DNA of 64,000 bases from Pedobacter insulae (GCF_900113525.1 NZ_FOPP01000009.1:124001-188000); one strand, 5' to 3'. Counted from the first letter of the stretch, positions 42,774 to 53,230 are shown. Numbers and translations: made by a program. The notes: generated by a model from the letters alone, not told the origin.

Positions 42774-45700
42774 CTACAACTTCTCCTCGGCCATTGCGGC
42801 ATTGAGCGAGTCGGTTAATTCCTTATTCTCTTTATATTCTTTAGACCAGTAGGAGTAAATCGCCGGAATTACAAATAGCGTTAACACTAACGAGAATAAA
42901 GTTCCGCCAACAATTACTGTTCCCATACTCATCCTGCTTTTTGCTGCAGCGCCCAATGCCATCGCAATGGGTAATGCACCAAAGGCAATCGCCATACTTG
43001 TCATTAAAATTGGACGCAACCTCGAAACCGCCGCTTCTCTAATAGCTTCCTGAACGGATTTCCCCTGCTCTTTTAACTGATTGGCAAATTCTACAATCAA
43101 AATTCCATTTTTGGTTACCAAGCCGATTAGCATAATGGTACCAATCTGACTAAAGATATTCCAGCTTTGTCCGCATAACCAAAGCGATAAAAATGCTCCA
43201 GCCACTGCCATGGGTACCGTTAAAATAATAATTACCGGATCTTTAAAGCTTTCAAACTGTGCCGATAAGATTAAATAAACTAATAACAACGCTAAGCCAA
43301 AAGCAAACATGGTGTTAGAAGAGCTTTCTTGAAAATCTCTTGACTCACCACTTAGATCGGTAGAAAAGGTGTCGTCTAATACCTTTGCAGCAATCTCATC
43401 CATAGCCTGGATACCATCGCCTATGCTTTTGCCGGGCGAGAGGCCTGCAGAAACGGTGGCAGAAATGAAACGGTTGTTCCGGTATAGTTGCGGCGGACTA
43501 CTTTGTTCTTTCGTTGTTACCAAGTTATCGAGTTGAATGAGTTGGCCTTTATTATTCCGCACATATACAGAACTTAAATCTAAAGGATCCTTACGTTCGC
43601 TTACATCAAATTGCCCAATTACCTGATATTGTTTTCCATTCATGAAGAAATAAGAAAAACGTTGCCCGCTTAAGCCGAGTTGCAGTGTTTGGGCAATATC
43701 TACAATAGATACACCCAGGTTCTTGGCTTTGTCTCTATCAATAGTTAAGTTAATTTCTGGTTTATTAAACTTGAGGTTAACATCGGAGGTTGAGAATATG
43801 GGGTTTTTCGACACCTCATCCATAAACAAAGGCACTTTTTCTCTCAACTTCTCAAAATTCTGGGCCTGAATAATATAACTGATCGGTTGTCCACCTCTCC
43901 GCCCTACCGAAATAGTGGGCTGCTGGCTCACGGTCACTTTCCCCTCCGAATATTTTTTGGTGATTTTAGTAAGTTTATCCGCAATTTCTTTCTGACTTTT
44001 CTCACGCTCACCCGGATCTTTTAACCCCATTCTAACATAGCCAGAGTTGGTAGAGCCAGCTCCCCCAAAGCCAGGAGAAGTAATGGTAATAAGTACCCTC
44101 TTTTCTGGGATCGAATCGGTCACCATCTGCTGGATTTTAGAAACGAAACGGTCGGTAAAGGCAAAAGATGATCCCTCTGGCGTAGATACGTTCATGTTAA
44201 TAGAGCTTCTATCATCGTAAGGAGCGGTTTCTTTTGGCAATAAATTCCAAAAAAGGACAATCAAACCTGTACACACAACAATAATTGGTACGGCTAACCA
44301 TCGGCGTGTTAGGAAAGCATTGAGATTGTCTTTATAGGCCTCGTTCATTTTCACAAAATAGGGCTCGGTGAACCTATAAAAACGGGATGGCTTATGTCCA
44401 CCTTTTTTCATTAAATAGGCATTTAACATCGGTGTTAACGTTAAAGAGACAAAAGCCGAAATCAATACGGCAGCACCTATTACCACCCCAAACTCTCTAA
44501 ATAACCTCCCCACAAATCCCTGTAAAAATATAACGGGCAAAAATACTGCGGCAAGGGTTATGGAAATGGAAATAACGGCAAAGAATATTTCATTTGCCCC
44601 TTTTATGGCTGCCTCAATGGGTGTATAGCCTTCTTCTACCTTTTTAAAGATATTTTCGGTCACTACAATTCCATCATCAACCACCAAGCCGGTTGCCAAT
44701 ACAATAGCCAGCAAGCTTAGCACATTAATCGAATATCCAAAAATGTACATGATAAAGAAGGTGGCAATTAACGATACAGGAATATCAATTAATGGCCTAA
44801 AGGCAATTGCCCAATCCCTAAAAAATAGATAGATAATCAAAATCACCAGTACCAGCGATATTAAAATAGTTTCGGCTACCTCTGTTACCGAACGCTTAAT
44901 GAAAATGGTAGAATCTTGGGAGATATTTAATTTAATATCTGCCGGCATATCCTTTACCAGCTTGTCATAACGTTTATAAAATTCCTTACTGATCTCTAAG
45001 TAGTTCGCTCCCGGCTGTGGGATAATGGCTACCGCAACCATGGGCTTGCCCGACTCCCGTAAAACAGTTTCTTCATTTTCAGATCCCATTTCAACCAAGG
45101 CAATATCCTGCAGTTTAACCACATTGTTGCTGTCACTTTTAATAATAAGGTTGTTAAATTCTTCGGCTGTGGTAAGTTTTCCTAAAGTTTTTACCGTAAG
45201 CTCTGTAGCGGCACCAGTTAGCTTTCCGGATGGAAGTTCTACATTTTCGTTGCTAAGAGCGGCTACAATGTCTTGTGAAGTTAAGCCATAAGAAGCCAGC
45301 CTATTCGGGTCTATCCGAATGCGCATGGCATACTTACGCTGTCCCTGGATCTGCACACTACTCACGCCTGGAATGGTTTGGATGCGGTCGGCGATGGCAT
45401 TTTCCGCAAAATCACTCAGCTCTGTTACACTTCTTCTATCACTTTGTACGGTCATAGATAAAATGTTGTCTGAATTTGCATCCGCCTTGCTTACTACCGG
45501 AAGGCCATCGATATCTTTTGGTAAACTACGGGCCGCTTGAGACACCTTATCGCGCACATCATTTGCCGCTTCTTCAATGTTTTTACCGAGGTCAAATTCG
45601 ATGGTGATATTGCTAGTGCCCTGGTTACTGGACGATGAAATGTTTCGGATACCGTCAATGGAATTAATAGATTTTTCAAGCGGTTCGGTAATCTGTGACT

Positions 45701-45878
45701 CAATAATATCTGAGTTAGCGCCAGGGTAAGAAGTACGTACAGATACAACCGTTGGATCAATTGAAGGATATTCGCGGATGCCCAAAAAATTGTAGCCGAT
45801 TATTCCAAAAAGGATAATCATTAAGTTCATTACAATGGCAAGAACAGGTCGCTTTATACTGGTGGTTGAAATACTCAT
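42774..45878 (-). CDS. RND efflux permease (HAE1/AcrB type)
   Basis: This 1034-residue protein starts SISTTSIKRPVLAIVMN and has twelve membrane helices with two large periplasmic loops. The fourth helix carries the proton-relay Asp pair in ATGLVVDDGIVVTENIF, and the later LVYLILSAQFESFKDPVII and GLVTKNGILIVEFANQ are standard family segments. It pumps drugs, dyes or other hydrophobic compounds out with proton antiport. The ATG at 45878 is chosen, four bases after the adaptor stop; a longer frame begins only with TTG inside the adaptor gene. Confidence 0.95.
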   Translation of the reverse strand: MSISTTSIKRPVLAIVMNLMIILFGIIGYNFLGIREYPSIDPTVVSVRTSYPGANSDIIESQITEPLEKSINSIDGIRNISSSSNQGTSNITIEFDLGKNIEEAANDVRDKVSQAARSLPKDIDGLPVVSKADANSDNILSMTVQSDRRSVTELSDFAENAIADRIQTIPGVSSVQIQGQRKYAMRIRIDPNRLASYGLTSQDIVAALSNENVELPSGKLTGAATELTVKTLGKLTTAEEFNNLIIKSDSNNVVKLQDIALVEMGSENEETVLRESGKPMVAVAIIPQPGANYLEISKEFYKRYDKLVKDMPADIKLNISQDSTIFIKRSVTEVAETILISLVLVILIIYLFFRDWAIAFRPLIDIPVSLIATFFIMYIFGYSINVLSLLAIVLATGLVVDDGIVVTENIFKKVEEGYTPIEAAIKGANEIFFAVISISITLAAVFLPVIFLQGFVGRLFREFGVVIGAAVLISAFVSLTLTPMLNAYLMKKGGHKPSRFYRFTEPYFVKMNEAYKDNLNAFLTRRWLAVPIIVVCTGLIVLFWNLLPKETAPYDDRSSINMNVSTPEGSSFAFTDRFVSKIQQMVTDSIPEKRVLITITSPGFGGAGSTNSGYVRMGLKDPGEREKSQKEIADKLTKITKKYSEGKVTVSQQPTISVGRRGGQPISYIIQAQNFEKLREKVPLFMDEVSKNPIFSTSDVNLKFNKPEINLTIDRDKAKNLGVSIVDIAQTLQLGLSGQRFSYFFMNGKQYQVIGQFDVSERKDPLDLSSVYVRNNKGQLIQLDNLVTTKEQSSPPQLYRNNRFISATVSAGLSPGKSIGDGIQAMDEIAAKVLDDTFSTDLSGESRDFQESSSNTMFAFGLALLLVYLILSAQFESFKDPVIIILTVPMAVAGAFLSLWLCGQSWNIFSQIGTIMLIGLVTKNGILIVEFANQLKEQGKSVQEAIREAAVSRLRPILMTSMAIAFGALPIAMALGAAAKSRMSMGTVIVGGTLFSLVLTLFVIPAIYSYWSKEYKENKELTDSLNAAMAEEKL

Positions 45879-45882
45879 GTCC

Positions 45883-46980
45883 TTAATTTTTCTTTCCTGC
45901 AATATTTACTTTCACAGGGGCGTCTGGTTTTAAGGCCATAGCACCCGTAGTAAGTACGGTATCGCCAATACTTAAACCCGAGGTAATAACCACACTTTCA
46001 GCAGTTCTGGTGCCTGCCTCTACCGGTACCTGTTGCGCCTTTCCGTTTTTACTAACATAAACCATTTTACCTTTCAACACAGGGATTACCGCCTCGCTAG
46101 GCACCAATATGGCATTTTCCTGTCTGCTTAAGGAAAGTTTAACCTTGGCAAAAGAACCCGGTAATAACTCATCGTTGGGATTTGGAGCCAGCGCCTTTAT
46201 TTGCAGTGTACGGGTTTGCTGATTAATTCCAGGTTCAATTGCGAATACTTTTCCATTAAATTCTTTACCAGAAGCATCAGTTACAAATGTTATTGGAGAA
46301 TTTAATTTAATCTGCCCTACATATTTTTCTGGAATCGAAAAGTTAACCTTTACGGGATTGGTACTCATTAAATTGGCAATTACGGTTGATGGGGTAAGAT
46401 ATTCCCCCACAGAAATAGCGCGCAAACCAATCTTTCCGCTAAAAGGAGCCCTTAAAGTTGTTTTGTCTAATTGAGCTCTCACAATTTGCCCCTGGGCTTT
46501 CAGTGATTTTAAGTTCGCCAAGGCAACGTCGTATTCTTCCTGACTGATCGCTCCTTTTGCTAGCAATTGCTTTGCTCTGTTTTCGCTAGTTGCGGATAAA
46601 TTTTCTTTAGTGAGGGCATCCTGTAATTGTGCTTGAATGTCTTTATCGTTAATCTTAACTAAGACAGCACCCTTGCTTACGTTGCTTCCTTCTTTAAAGT
46701 TAATTGCTGTTACCAGACCAGATACCTCGCTCCGTAAAATAACCGATTCATTCGCTTCTATACTACCCGTAATTTCCAGGTTGTTGGCGAAAGAATTTGC
46801 ACTTACTACAATGCCATCCACAGCTAAAGGAGGTGCCTCGCCGCCTTTGCCGCCTTTAGCACCTTTAGCCCCACCTTTCGGACCGTCGCCACTAATTTTT
46901 TTATTCTCTGAAATCCTATGATAAATCAGGTAAGCAAGCCCCAAGCATAGGAGTATATAGAATATATATCTTTTCTTCAT
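45883..46980 (-). CDS. RND periplasmic adaptor (membrane fusion protein)
   Basis: From ATG 46980 this 365-residue protein has an N-terminal anchor (YIFYILLCLGLAYLIYH), then a Gly/Lys-rich stretch (GPKGGAKGAKGGKGGEA), a lipoyl-like hairpin (VILRSEVSGLVTAINFKEGS), a coiled-coil (about 120-180) and beta-barrel domains. It links permease and TolC channel. The apparent longer start is a TTG and is rejected. The adaptor is first in the leftward operon with the permease and TolC genes. Confidence 0.9.
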   Translation of the reverse strand: MKKRYIFYILLCLGLAYLIYHRISENKKISGDGPKGGAKGAKGGKGGEAPPLAVDGIVVSANSFANNLEITGSIEANESVILRSEVSGLVTAINFKEGSNVSKGAVLVKINDKDIQAQLQDALTKENLSATSENRAKQLLAKGAISQEEYDVALANLKSLKAQGQIVRAQLDKTTLRAPFSGKIGLRAISVGEYLTPSTVIANLMSTNPVKVNFSIPEKYVGQIKLNSPITFVTDASGKEFNGKVFAIEPGINQQTRTLQIKALAPNPNDELLPGSFAKVKLSLSRQENAILVPSEAVIPVLKGKMVYVSKNGKAQQVPVEAGTRTAESVVITSGLSIGDTVLTTGAMALKPDAPVKVNIAGKKN

Positions 46981-47116
46981 AACATTTGCGTGTTTTATCA
47001 AGCAAAAATATTTAATTGTTTCTTTTATCGTTTGATGTAGTAAGTATGTTACAGCTTTATTGTCAATATTCTTAATAAAAAATTAAAATGTTATATTTTT
47101 GTGCAAAGATTTAAAA

Positions 47117-48949
47117 ATGAAGATAAAATCAGTTTTTGGATTATTAATCCTACTTACGATTACGATGGCAGCGAAAGCACAAGTAAAGATCAGCTTTGAA
47201 GTAAGCTTTAAGGAACCTCAAGCGCATTATGCCGAGGTTGAAATGAATATCGCGGGTATTACCGGCAAGAATTATGTGGATGTAAAGATGCCTGTCTGGA
47301 CTCCGGGTTCTTATTTGATCCGTGAGTTTGCGAAAAGCGTAGAAGGTTTTGGTGCAACCGCAGGGGGTAAAGCTATTAAGACCGAAAAGGTAAGCAAAAA
47401 TACCTGGAGGGTTTACCATAATAAAGCAAATGCAGTAAAGATTAACTACCGTGTATATGCTTTCGAAGTTTCAGTGCGTACGGCATTTATAGATGACAGT
47501 CACGCCTTTTTATCGTCGGCCAGCATATTTATGTATCCTGCCGGGATGCTAAAAACACCAAGTACTGTAAAAATTGTTCCTTATGGTAATTGGAATAAAG
47601 TAAGTACGGGTTTAGAGCCTGTAAAAGGGAAAGAATTTACCTACACAGCTTCAGATTTCGATATCTTATTCGACAGTCCGATAGAAGTAGGTACGCAGGA
47701 TATTTTTGAGTTTACGGCGGCAGGTGTTAAACACGAAGTGGCCATGTACGGTGGTGGAAACTACGATAAAGAGAAATTAAAAGTAGATATGGCTAAGATC
47801 GTAGAGCAGGCGACAGCTGTTTACGGTGAAAACCCGAATAAACACTACACCTTTATTGTGCATAATCGCTTACAGGGAGGCGGTGGCTTAGAACACCTGA
47901 ATTCAACCGTATTGGGTGCCTCGAGAACAGGTTATGCAAATCCTGGAAGTTATGTTCGCTTTTTAGGCTTAGTAGCACATGAGTATAATCACCTTTGGAA
48001 TGTAAAAAGGTTACGCCCAATTGCTTTAGGGCCATTCGATTACGAGAATGAAAACTATACCACCAATTTGTGGATTGCAGAAGGTTTCACTTCCTATTAT
48101 GAAACGAAATACACTTATAGAGCAGGTTTCAGGGATCAAGATGCCTTTATTGCTGCTCAGATAGGTAGCATTGGTACGGTAATGAATACACCCGGAGCTA
48201 AAATAAACTCGGCTGCGGCTTCTAGTTTCGACGCTTGGATTAACCCAGCTTATCGTCCTTCTGAGAACGCGAAGAATACATTTATTTCGTATTATACCAA
48301 AGGGGCAGTGGTAGGCTTGTTGATGGATCTTGAAATTGCCAATGCCACCAAGGGCGCCAAAAGTTTAGATGATGTAATGAAAGCCATGTACTGGCAATGC
48401 AAAACCTTAAAACGCGGTTATACCGATGCCGAGTTTAAAGCGATGGTAGAAAAGATAAGTGGAATTAGCTTTACCAATTTCTGGGCCAAATACGTAACCG
48501 GAACCGCTGATATTGAGTATGCAAAGTATTTTGGTTATGCAGGTATTGAAGTTACCGCAGAAAACGCAACGCCTAACAAGCCGGCTACCGGTGCTTCTTT
48601 AACGGTTAATCAAGGACTGATTGTTTCGGGAGTGGCTCGAAATTCAACTGCATGGGAAGATGGCCTAAATGTAAATGATGCCATTATTAGCATTGATGGC
48701 GTTGGCGTAGCAGCTGTTATGCGCGATGTGAAATTGCCAAACCCGGGTTTATCGCTCGATATGTTACCCATTGTTAGCAACAAGCAAATAGGGGATAAAT
48801 TGGTATTGAAGATTGTACGCGATGGAATTGAGAAAGAAATTACTTTAACGTTGAAAGAAAATCCTAATATCAGGTTTAAAACCAGTGTGATGGAAAATGC
48901 AACGCCTCTTCAATTGGCAGTGCGCAAGCGATGGATGGAAGGTAAATAA
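47117..48949 (+). CDS. M61 family glycyl-aminopeptidase-like metallopeptidase with PDZ domain
   Basis: From ATG 47117 this 610-residue protein has a signal peptide ending AAKAQ, a beta-rich N-terminal domain with WTPGSYLIREFAKSV, the zinc site HEYNH (288-292) in GLVAHEYNHLWNVKRLRP, and the third ligand in LWIAEGFTSYYE. A PDZ domain (VSGVARNSTAWEDGLNVND, about 500-520) ends the protein. M61 peptidases remove N-terminal Gly or Ala in the periplasm. It is a single gene, with TATTTTTG (47094-47101) as a -7-like element upstream and a strong terminator downstream. Confidence 0.9.
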   Translation: MKIKSVFGLLILLTITMAAKAQVKISFEVSFKEPQAHYAEVEMNIAGITGKNYVDVKMPVWTPGSYLIREFAKSVEGFGATAGGKAIKTEKVSKNTWRVYHNKANAVKINYRVYAFEVSVRTAFIDDSHAFLSSASIFMYPAGMLKTPSTVKIVPYGNWNKVSTGLEPVKGKEFTYTASDFDILFDSPIEVGTQDIFEFTAAGVKHEVAMYGGGNYDKEKLKVDMAKIVEQATAVYGENPNKHYTFIVHNRLQGGGGLEHLNSTVLGASRTGYANPGSYVRFLGLVAHEYNHLWNVKRLRPIALGPFDYENENYTTNLWIAEGFTSYYETKYTYRAGFRDQDAFIAAQIGSIGTVMNTPGAKINSAAASSFDAWINPAYRPSENAKNTFISYYTKGAVVGLLMDLEIANATKGAKSLDDVMKAMYWQCKTLKRGYTDAEFKAMVEKISGISFTNFWAKYVTGTADIEYAKYFGYAGIEVTAENATPNKPATGASLTVNQGLIVSGVARNSTAWEDGLNVNDAIISIDGVGVAAVMRDVKLPNPGLSLDMLPIVSNKQIGDKLVLKIVRDGIEKEITLTLKENPNIRFKTSVMENATPLQLAVRKRWMEGK

Positions 48950-48963
48950 AATAGTTTAGACAT

Positions 48964-49003
48964 AAAAAAACCCGTTTAGTTTTAAAACTAAACGGGTTTT
49001 TTT
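48964..49003. terminator. Strong bidirectional terminator
   Basis: A perfect 13-base-pair stem (CCCGTTTAGTTTT with AAAACTAAACGGG, 48971-48996) is bordered by an A-run before and a T-run after. It lies between the convergent M61 (ends 48949) and beta-barrel (ends 49005) genes and can serve both. Confidence 0.9.
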
Positions 49004-49004
49004 G

Positions 49005-49478
49005 TTAGAATGAGTATCGAATTCCCAAGCCAAATCTGCCAGCGATAAATCTATTTCCACCATAGCTGTCGCCAAGATAGATATTTGGTCTCCAATCAAA
49101 CGATAAGGCAATTGGTGCCGACTTCACTTTAAGGTCTAAACCTGCAGTTGGAACAAGATAGAAGCTAGAACCGCCATCATACAAATCTACTGCCGGACCA
49201 CCACCAATATACCATTTTAGGCCATCGGCTCCTTTAAATTCTGAGTGATGTTGGTACATACCTTGAATTCTGGTGAAATGGTTTCCAAATAAAACCTCTC
49301 CGTTAATGGCACCATTAGCATTAAAGAAATGCTTAATGTGTGGACCAACCAAAGTAGCTCCATCACCAAAATCAATAGCAAGTCCCAAGCCTGTTTTGTA
49401 ATCTTGTGCTTTTGCACCAGTCATGTTCACGGTGAATAAAGCAACACCCGTAATAAAAGTAAAAATTAACTTTTTCAT
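49005..49478 (-). CDS. Small outer-membrane beta-barrel-like protein
   Basis: This 157-residue protein has a signal peptide ending GAKAQ followed by strands rich in Gly and aromatic residues (LGLAIDFGDGATLVGPHIKH, WYIGGGPAVDLYD) and a C-terminal Phe (IRYSF). This fits an eight-strand outer-membrane barrel. No function is known. It is a single gene transcribed towards the M61 peptidase gene. Confidence 0.65.
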   Translation of the reverse strand: MKKLIFTFITGVALFTVNMTGAKAQDYKTGLGLAIDFGDGATLVGPHIKHFFNANGAINGEVLFGNHFTRIQGMYQHHSEFKGADGLKWYIGGGPAVDLYDGGSSFYLVPTAGLDLKVKSAPIALSFDWRPNIYLGDSYGGNRFIAGRFGLGIRYSF

Positions 49479-49696
49479 AATTGTTGTTTTTTGTTTATTA
49501 AAAATAACGACTCGAAATCATTCCCATAGGTTTTAAGTCGATCCTTTCAACATAACAACATTTGTGCCGTAGTGTTTGGTAAATGGAAAAATAATTGTAA
49601 TTGGCTCTCATCGTATATTATAATTATTACTTGGTTAGCGCACTTTTGGAATTGTTCTGTAAAACTGGACAGCCTTTTCAACAAATTTTTGGCTTC

Positions 49697-49727
49697 TTGT
49701 TTCCCAAAATATTATTCATTAGATTTG
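49697..49727 (+). promoter_or_regulatory. Putative promoter of the acyl-CoA synthetase gene
   Basis: TTG at 49697-49699, a 20-base spacer and TAGATTTG at 49720-49727 match the Bacteroidota promoter pattern exactly. The predicted RNA start, about six bases later, falls inside the longer frame that opens at 49572, which supports the ATG at 49755. Confidence 0.55.
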
Positions 49728-49754
49728 AGAAACCACCGTTGTGAGCCATTAAGT

Positions 49755-51521
49755 ATGAAAACTATTACCAGGGTATTCGATCTGTTAAGCTATAATTTGG
49801 AGAAATTTCCGAAAGAGGAATTTATAAGTGGTAAGATAAATGGTGTATGGAAAAAATACAGCACACAATCGTTTTGCGAGACGACCGATAATTTAAGTAA
49901 GGGCTTAACCACATTAGGGATTAAAAAAGAATCTCGCGTAGCAGTGATGGCGCCTAACAGGCCTGAATGGAATATTTGCGATTATGCAATTATGCAATTG
50001 GGCGCTTATCAAATTCCGCTTTATCCTACTTTGGCAGAACATGATGTTAAATTTATTATTGAAAATGCCGGGGTGAGTATGGTGTTTGTCAATGATGAAG
50101 TATTGTTTCAGAAACTTACGGCCGTCAATAAAACTCTTGCCAATCCGGTACTTATTTATACCCTTCAGCAGGTTGAGGGCGCAAAGCATTGGGAAGAACT
50201 AGTGGCCATTGGTAAAGAAACAACGGTAGATTTGGAAGCTTATCGAAAAGAAGTATCTGGCGATGATATCTTAACCCTGATTTATACTTCAGGTACCACC
50301 GGAACACCCAAAGGCGTAATGCTTACCCATAACAACCTGATCCAAAACTTCGAAAAATCATCCATTATCTTTCCAAAGGAAGTGAAAACCGCAGTTAGCT
50401 TTTTACCGCTCTCGCATATTTTTGAGCGGATGATTTCTTATCTGTATGCCTACTCGGGCGTTAGCGTTTATTATGCCGAAAGTATGGAAACCATTGTGGT
50501 AGACATCCAGGAAGTTAAGCCAAATGCATTTTCTACGGTACCACGTTTACTGGAAAAGGTATACGATAAGATCATGGAAAAAGGGAAAGATCTAAAGGGC
50601 ATAAAAAGAGGGATTTTCTTTTGGTCGCTCGCCCTGGCCGAAAGGTATGATTTTGAACAAGGATGGTGGTATGGTTTTAAGCTTGAAATTGCGCGCAAAT
50701 TGGTTTTCAAGAAATGGCAAGCGGCCTTAGGTGGCAATATTGTGGTATTAGCTTCGGGAGGAGCTGCTTTAAACCCTCGTTTAGCACGCATTTTTTGGGC
50801 GGCAGGGATGCCGGTTTTTGAAGGCTACGGACTTACTGAAACCTCGCCGGTGATAACAGTAAACCATTTTGGTGCCACTATGTTCGGTACCGTTGGTACG
50901 GCTATAGAAGGTGTAGAAATAAAAATTGCCGAAGATGGAGAGATCTTAACCCGTGGCCATCATATCATGAAAGGTTATTATTCACGGGAGGATTTAACGG
51001 CCGAATGTATCGACAAGGATGGATGGTTTCATACGGGCGATATAGGCGAAATTATAAATGGTAAATTCTTGAAAATTACCGATCGTAAAAAGGAGATTTT
51101 TAAAACAGCCGGTGGTAAATATATTGCCCCACAGATGTTGGAAAACCGGTATAAGGAATCGCCGTTAATTGAGCAAATTATGGTGCTGGGTGAAAACAAA
51201 AAATTCCCAGCGGCATTAATTGTACCTACTTTTGCTGCGTTAAAAACATGGTGCCAAAAAAAGGGGATACCCTACACTACCAACGAAGAAATGATTCACA
51301 ATGAGCAGGTATTGGATAAGTATAACCGGGTAGTTGCTGCTTTAGGTCTCGAATTTGGTAAGTGGGAGCAGGTGAAACGTTTTGCTTTATTGGCCAAAGA
51401 GTTTAGCATTGATGGAGGGGAGTTAACCCCCAAACTGAGCTTAAAGCGAAAAATAATTTTAGAAAAGAATAACGACGTTATAGAAAAAATATATAAAGAT
51501 GCAGAGAATTACAAAGGCTAA
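49755..51521 (+). CDS. Long-chain fatty-acid CoA ligase (AMP-binding)
   Basis: From ATG 49755 the protein has 588 residues. The AMP-binding P-loop is LIYTSGTTGTPKGVMLTHNN (about 177-196). The A5 motif EGYGLTETSPVI and the A7/A8 segments GWFHTGDIGEI and FLKITDRKKEIFKTAGGKYI follow in order. These activate long-chain fatty acids to acyl-CoA at the inner membrane. The frame is open upstream to 49572 but that part is unlike any family start and is rejected. The stop overlaps the GGT start by 23 bases. The gene may also supply the acyl-CoA metabolism hinted at by the thioesterase at 834. Confidence 0.9.
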   Translation: MKTITRVFDLLSYNLEKFPKEEFISGKINGVWKKYSTQSFCETTDNLSKGLTTLGIKKESRVAVMAPNRPEWNICDYAIMQLGAYQIPLYPTLAEHDVKFIIENAGVSMVFVNDEVLFQKLTAVNKTLANPVLIYTLQQVEGAKHWEELVAIGKETTVDLEAYRKEVSGDDILTLIYTSGTTGTPKGVMLTHNNLIQNFEKSSIIFPKEVKTAVSFLPLSHIFERMISYLYAYSGVSVYYAESMETIVVDIQEVKPNAFSTVPRLLEKVYDKIMEKGKDLKGIKRGIFFWSLALAERYDFEQGWWYGFKLEIARKLVFKKWQAALGGNIVVLASGGAALNPRLARIFWAAGMPVFEGYGLTETSPVITVNHFGATMFGTVGTAIEGVEIKIAEDGEILTRGHHIMKGYYSREDLTAECIDKDGWFHTGDIGEIINGKFLKITDRKKEIFKTAGGKYIAPQMLENRYKESPLIEQIMVLGENKKFPAALIVPTFAALKTWCQKKGIPYTTNEEMIHNEQVLDKYNRVVAALGLEFGKWEQVKRFALLAKEFSIDGGELTPKLSLKRKIILEKNNDVIEKIYKDAENYKG

Positions 51522-53211
51522 TTTCAATGGATTAATTATAGCACTGTTAAGTGTTAGCCTATTATTGGGCTGCGTAGGCGGTCAGCTAGGTAGAAATAAC
51601 AGTGGTCAGTATAAAAATGGAATGGTTGTTTCTGCAAGTGAAATAGCTTCACAGGTTGGGGTTGATATTTTGAAAAAAGGAGGAAATGCTGTCGACGCAG
51701 CAGTAGCCGTACAATTTGCTTTGGCGGTAGTTTATCCCAATGCGGGAAACTTGGGCGGGGGAGGCTTTATGGTTTACCGATCTGCAAAAGGCGAAACAAA
51801 TACCTTAGATTTTAGAGAGAAAGCTGCGGGAGCCGCAAGTCGCGATATGTATTTAGACTCCGAAGGCAACCCGATTATTGATAAAAGCCTGTATGGACAA
51901 CTTGCCGCCGGCGTTCCCGGATCTGTTGCGGGAATGGAAGAGGCGCATCAAAAATATGGCCGTTTAAAGTGGGAAGAGCTGGTTGCGCCGGCACGTGCTT
52001 TGGCAGCCAATGGATTTAAGATTACAGCTAGACAGGCGAGGGAACTGAATGGGATGAAGAGCAGGCTGACTAAATTAAATCCCCTGGGCACGGCCTTGTT
52101 AAAAGAAACGACTTGGGCCGAGGGCGATCTGTTGGTTCAAAAAGAACTGGCCTATACCTTAAAGCATATTGAAGAAGAAGGGAGAAATGGGTTTTACGAG
52201 GGTGCTGTAGCGGATTCGATTGTCGCCGAAATGAAACGCGGTAATGGTATCATTAGTAAACAAGATTTAAAAGATTATAAGGCAGTATGGCGTAAACCTG
52301 TTTTGGGAACTTATAGGGGTTACGACATCGTTACGATGCCCCCTTCATCAAGCGGTGGTATTGCCTTGGTACAATTACTTAAATCTGTAGAACCTTATCC
52401 ACTGTCGAAGTGGGGGTTTAATACCGACTCAACCGTACAGGTAATCGTAGAAGCAGAGCGGAGGGTATATGCAGATCGGGCCACCCACCTGGGCGATCCA
52501 GACTTTTATCCGGTTCCGCAACAGCAGCTTATAGAAGATAACTATAACAAGGAACGTATGGCCAATTTTAATTGGGAAAAGGCAACAACCAGTGCCGCTA
52601 TCAAGGCTGGAGATATTGCACCCATTGAGCATGAAGAAACAACCCATTTCTCTATAGTGGATCGGGACGGAAATGCGGTATCGATTACTACGACTTTGAA
52701 CGGCTCATACGGAGCTGGCGTAGTTGTAAAAGGTGCGGGGTTTTTATTAAACAATGAGATGGACGATTTCTCGGTTAAACCAGGAGCACCAAATATGTAT
52801 GGTCTGGTAGGCGGCGAAGCAAATGCAATTGCACCAAATAAAAGGATGTTAAGTTGCATGACCCCTACCATTATCGCTAAAGATGGAGAATTGTTCATGG
52901 TGGTGGGTACGCCCGGTGGATCAACGATCATTACTTCAGTTTTCCAAACCATAATCAATGTGATCGATTTTAACCAATCGATGCAAACTGCTGTCAATTC
53001 CAAGAAATTTCATCATCAATGGTTGCCAGATCAAATTGACATAGAGCCTAATGCATTAGACAGTCTGACAATAGAGAAATTAAAAGCCAAAGGTTATAAG
53101 ATTGTACCTCGTGGTGCTATTGGAAGGGTTGATGCTATTCTTAAAACCAAATGGGGCTATTATCAAGGCGGTGCAGATCCAAGGGGTGATGATAAAGCAG
53201 TAGGCTGGTAA
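51499..53211 (+). CDS. ggt: Gamma-glutamyltransferase, lipoprotein form
   Basis: This 570-residue protein has a lipoprotein signal with lipobox LLGC (Cys 25). The large-subunit region has GNAVDAAVAVQFALAVVYP and GNLGGGGFMVYRS. The self-cleavage and catalytic Thr is T381 in EETTHFSIVDRDGNAV, followed by the ligand motifs NNEMDDFS and VVGTPGGSTIITSVFQT. GGT cleaves gamma-glutamyl bonds, for example in glutathione, in the periplasm. The start overlaps the end of the acyl-CoA synthetase gene by 23 bases. It ends 57 bases before the small-protein array, which is transcribed towards it. Confidence 0.9.
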   Translation: MQRITKANFNGLIIALLSVSLLLGCVGGQLGRNNSGQYKNGMVVSASEIASQVGVDILKKGGNAVDAAVAVQFALAVVYPNAGNLGGGGFMVYRSAKGETNTLDFREKAAGAASRDMYLDSEGNPIIDKSLYGQLAAGVPGSVAGMEEAHQKYGRLKWEELVAPARALAANGFKITARQARELNGMKSRLTKLNPLGTALLKETTWAEGDLLVQKELAYTLKHIEEEGRNGFYEGAVADSIVAEMKRGNGIISKQDLKDYKAVWRKPVLGTYRGYDIVTMPPSSSGGIALVQLLKSVEPYPLSKWGFNTDSTVQVIVEAERRVYADRATHLGDPDFYPVPQQQLIEDNYNKERMANFNWEKATTSAAIKAGDIAPIEHEETTHFSIVDRDGNAVSITTTLNGSYGAGVVVKGAGFLLNNEMDDFSVKPGAPNMYGLVGGEANAIAPNKRMLSCMTPTIIAKDGELFMVVGTPGGSTIITSVFQTIINVIDFNQSMQTAVNSKKFHHQWLPDQIDIEPNALDSLTIEKLKAKGYKIVPRGAIGRVDAILKTKWGYYQGGADPRGDDKAVGW

Positions 53212-53230
53212 AAAATTAGCCTATGTTTTT

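Noticed and set aside
45879..45902. Longer start of the RND permease inside the adaptor gene
   Set aside because: The first codon is TTG and the usual family start SISTTSIKRP begins at the ATG at 45878.
46981..47001. Longer start of the RND adaptor
   Set aside because: It begins with TTG, and the ATG at 46980 gives a normal N-terminal anchor.
49572..49754. Extended N-terminus of the acyl-CoA synthetase
   Set aside because: The consensus promoter at 49697-49727 lies inside it and the residues do not resemble the family start.
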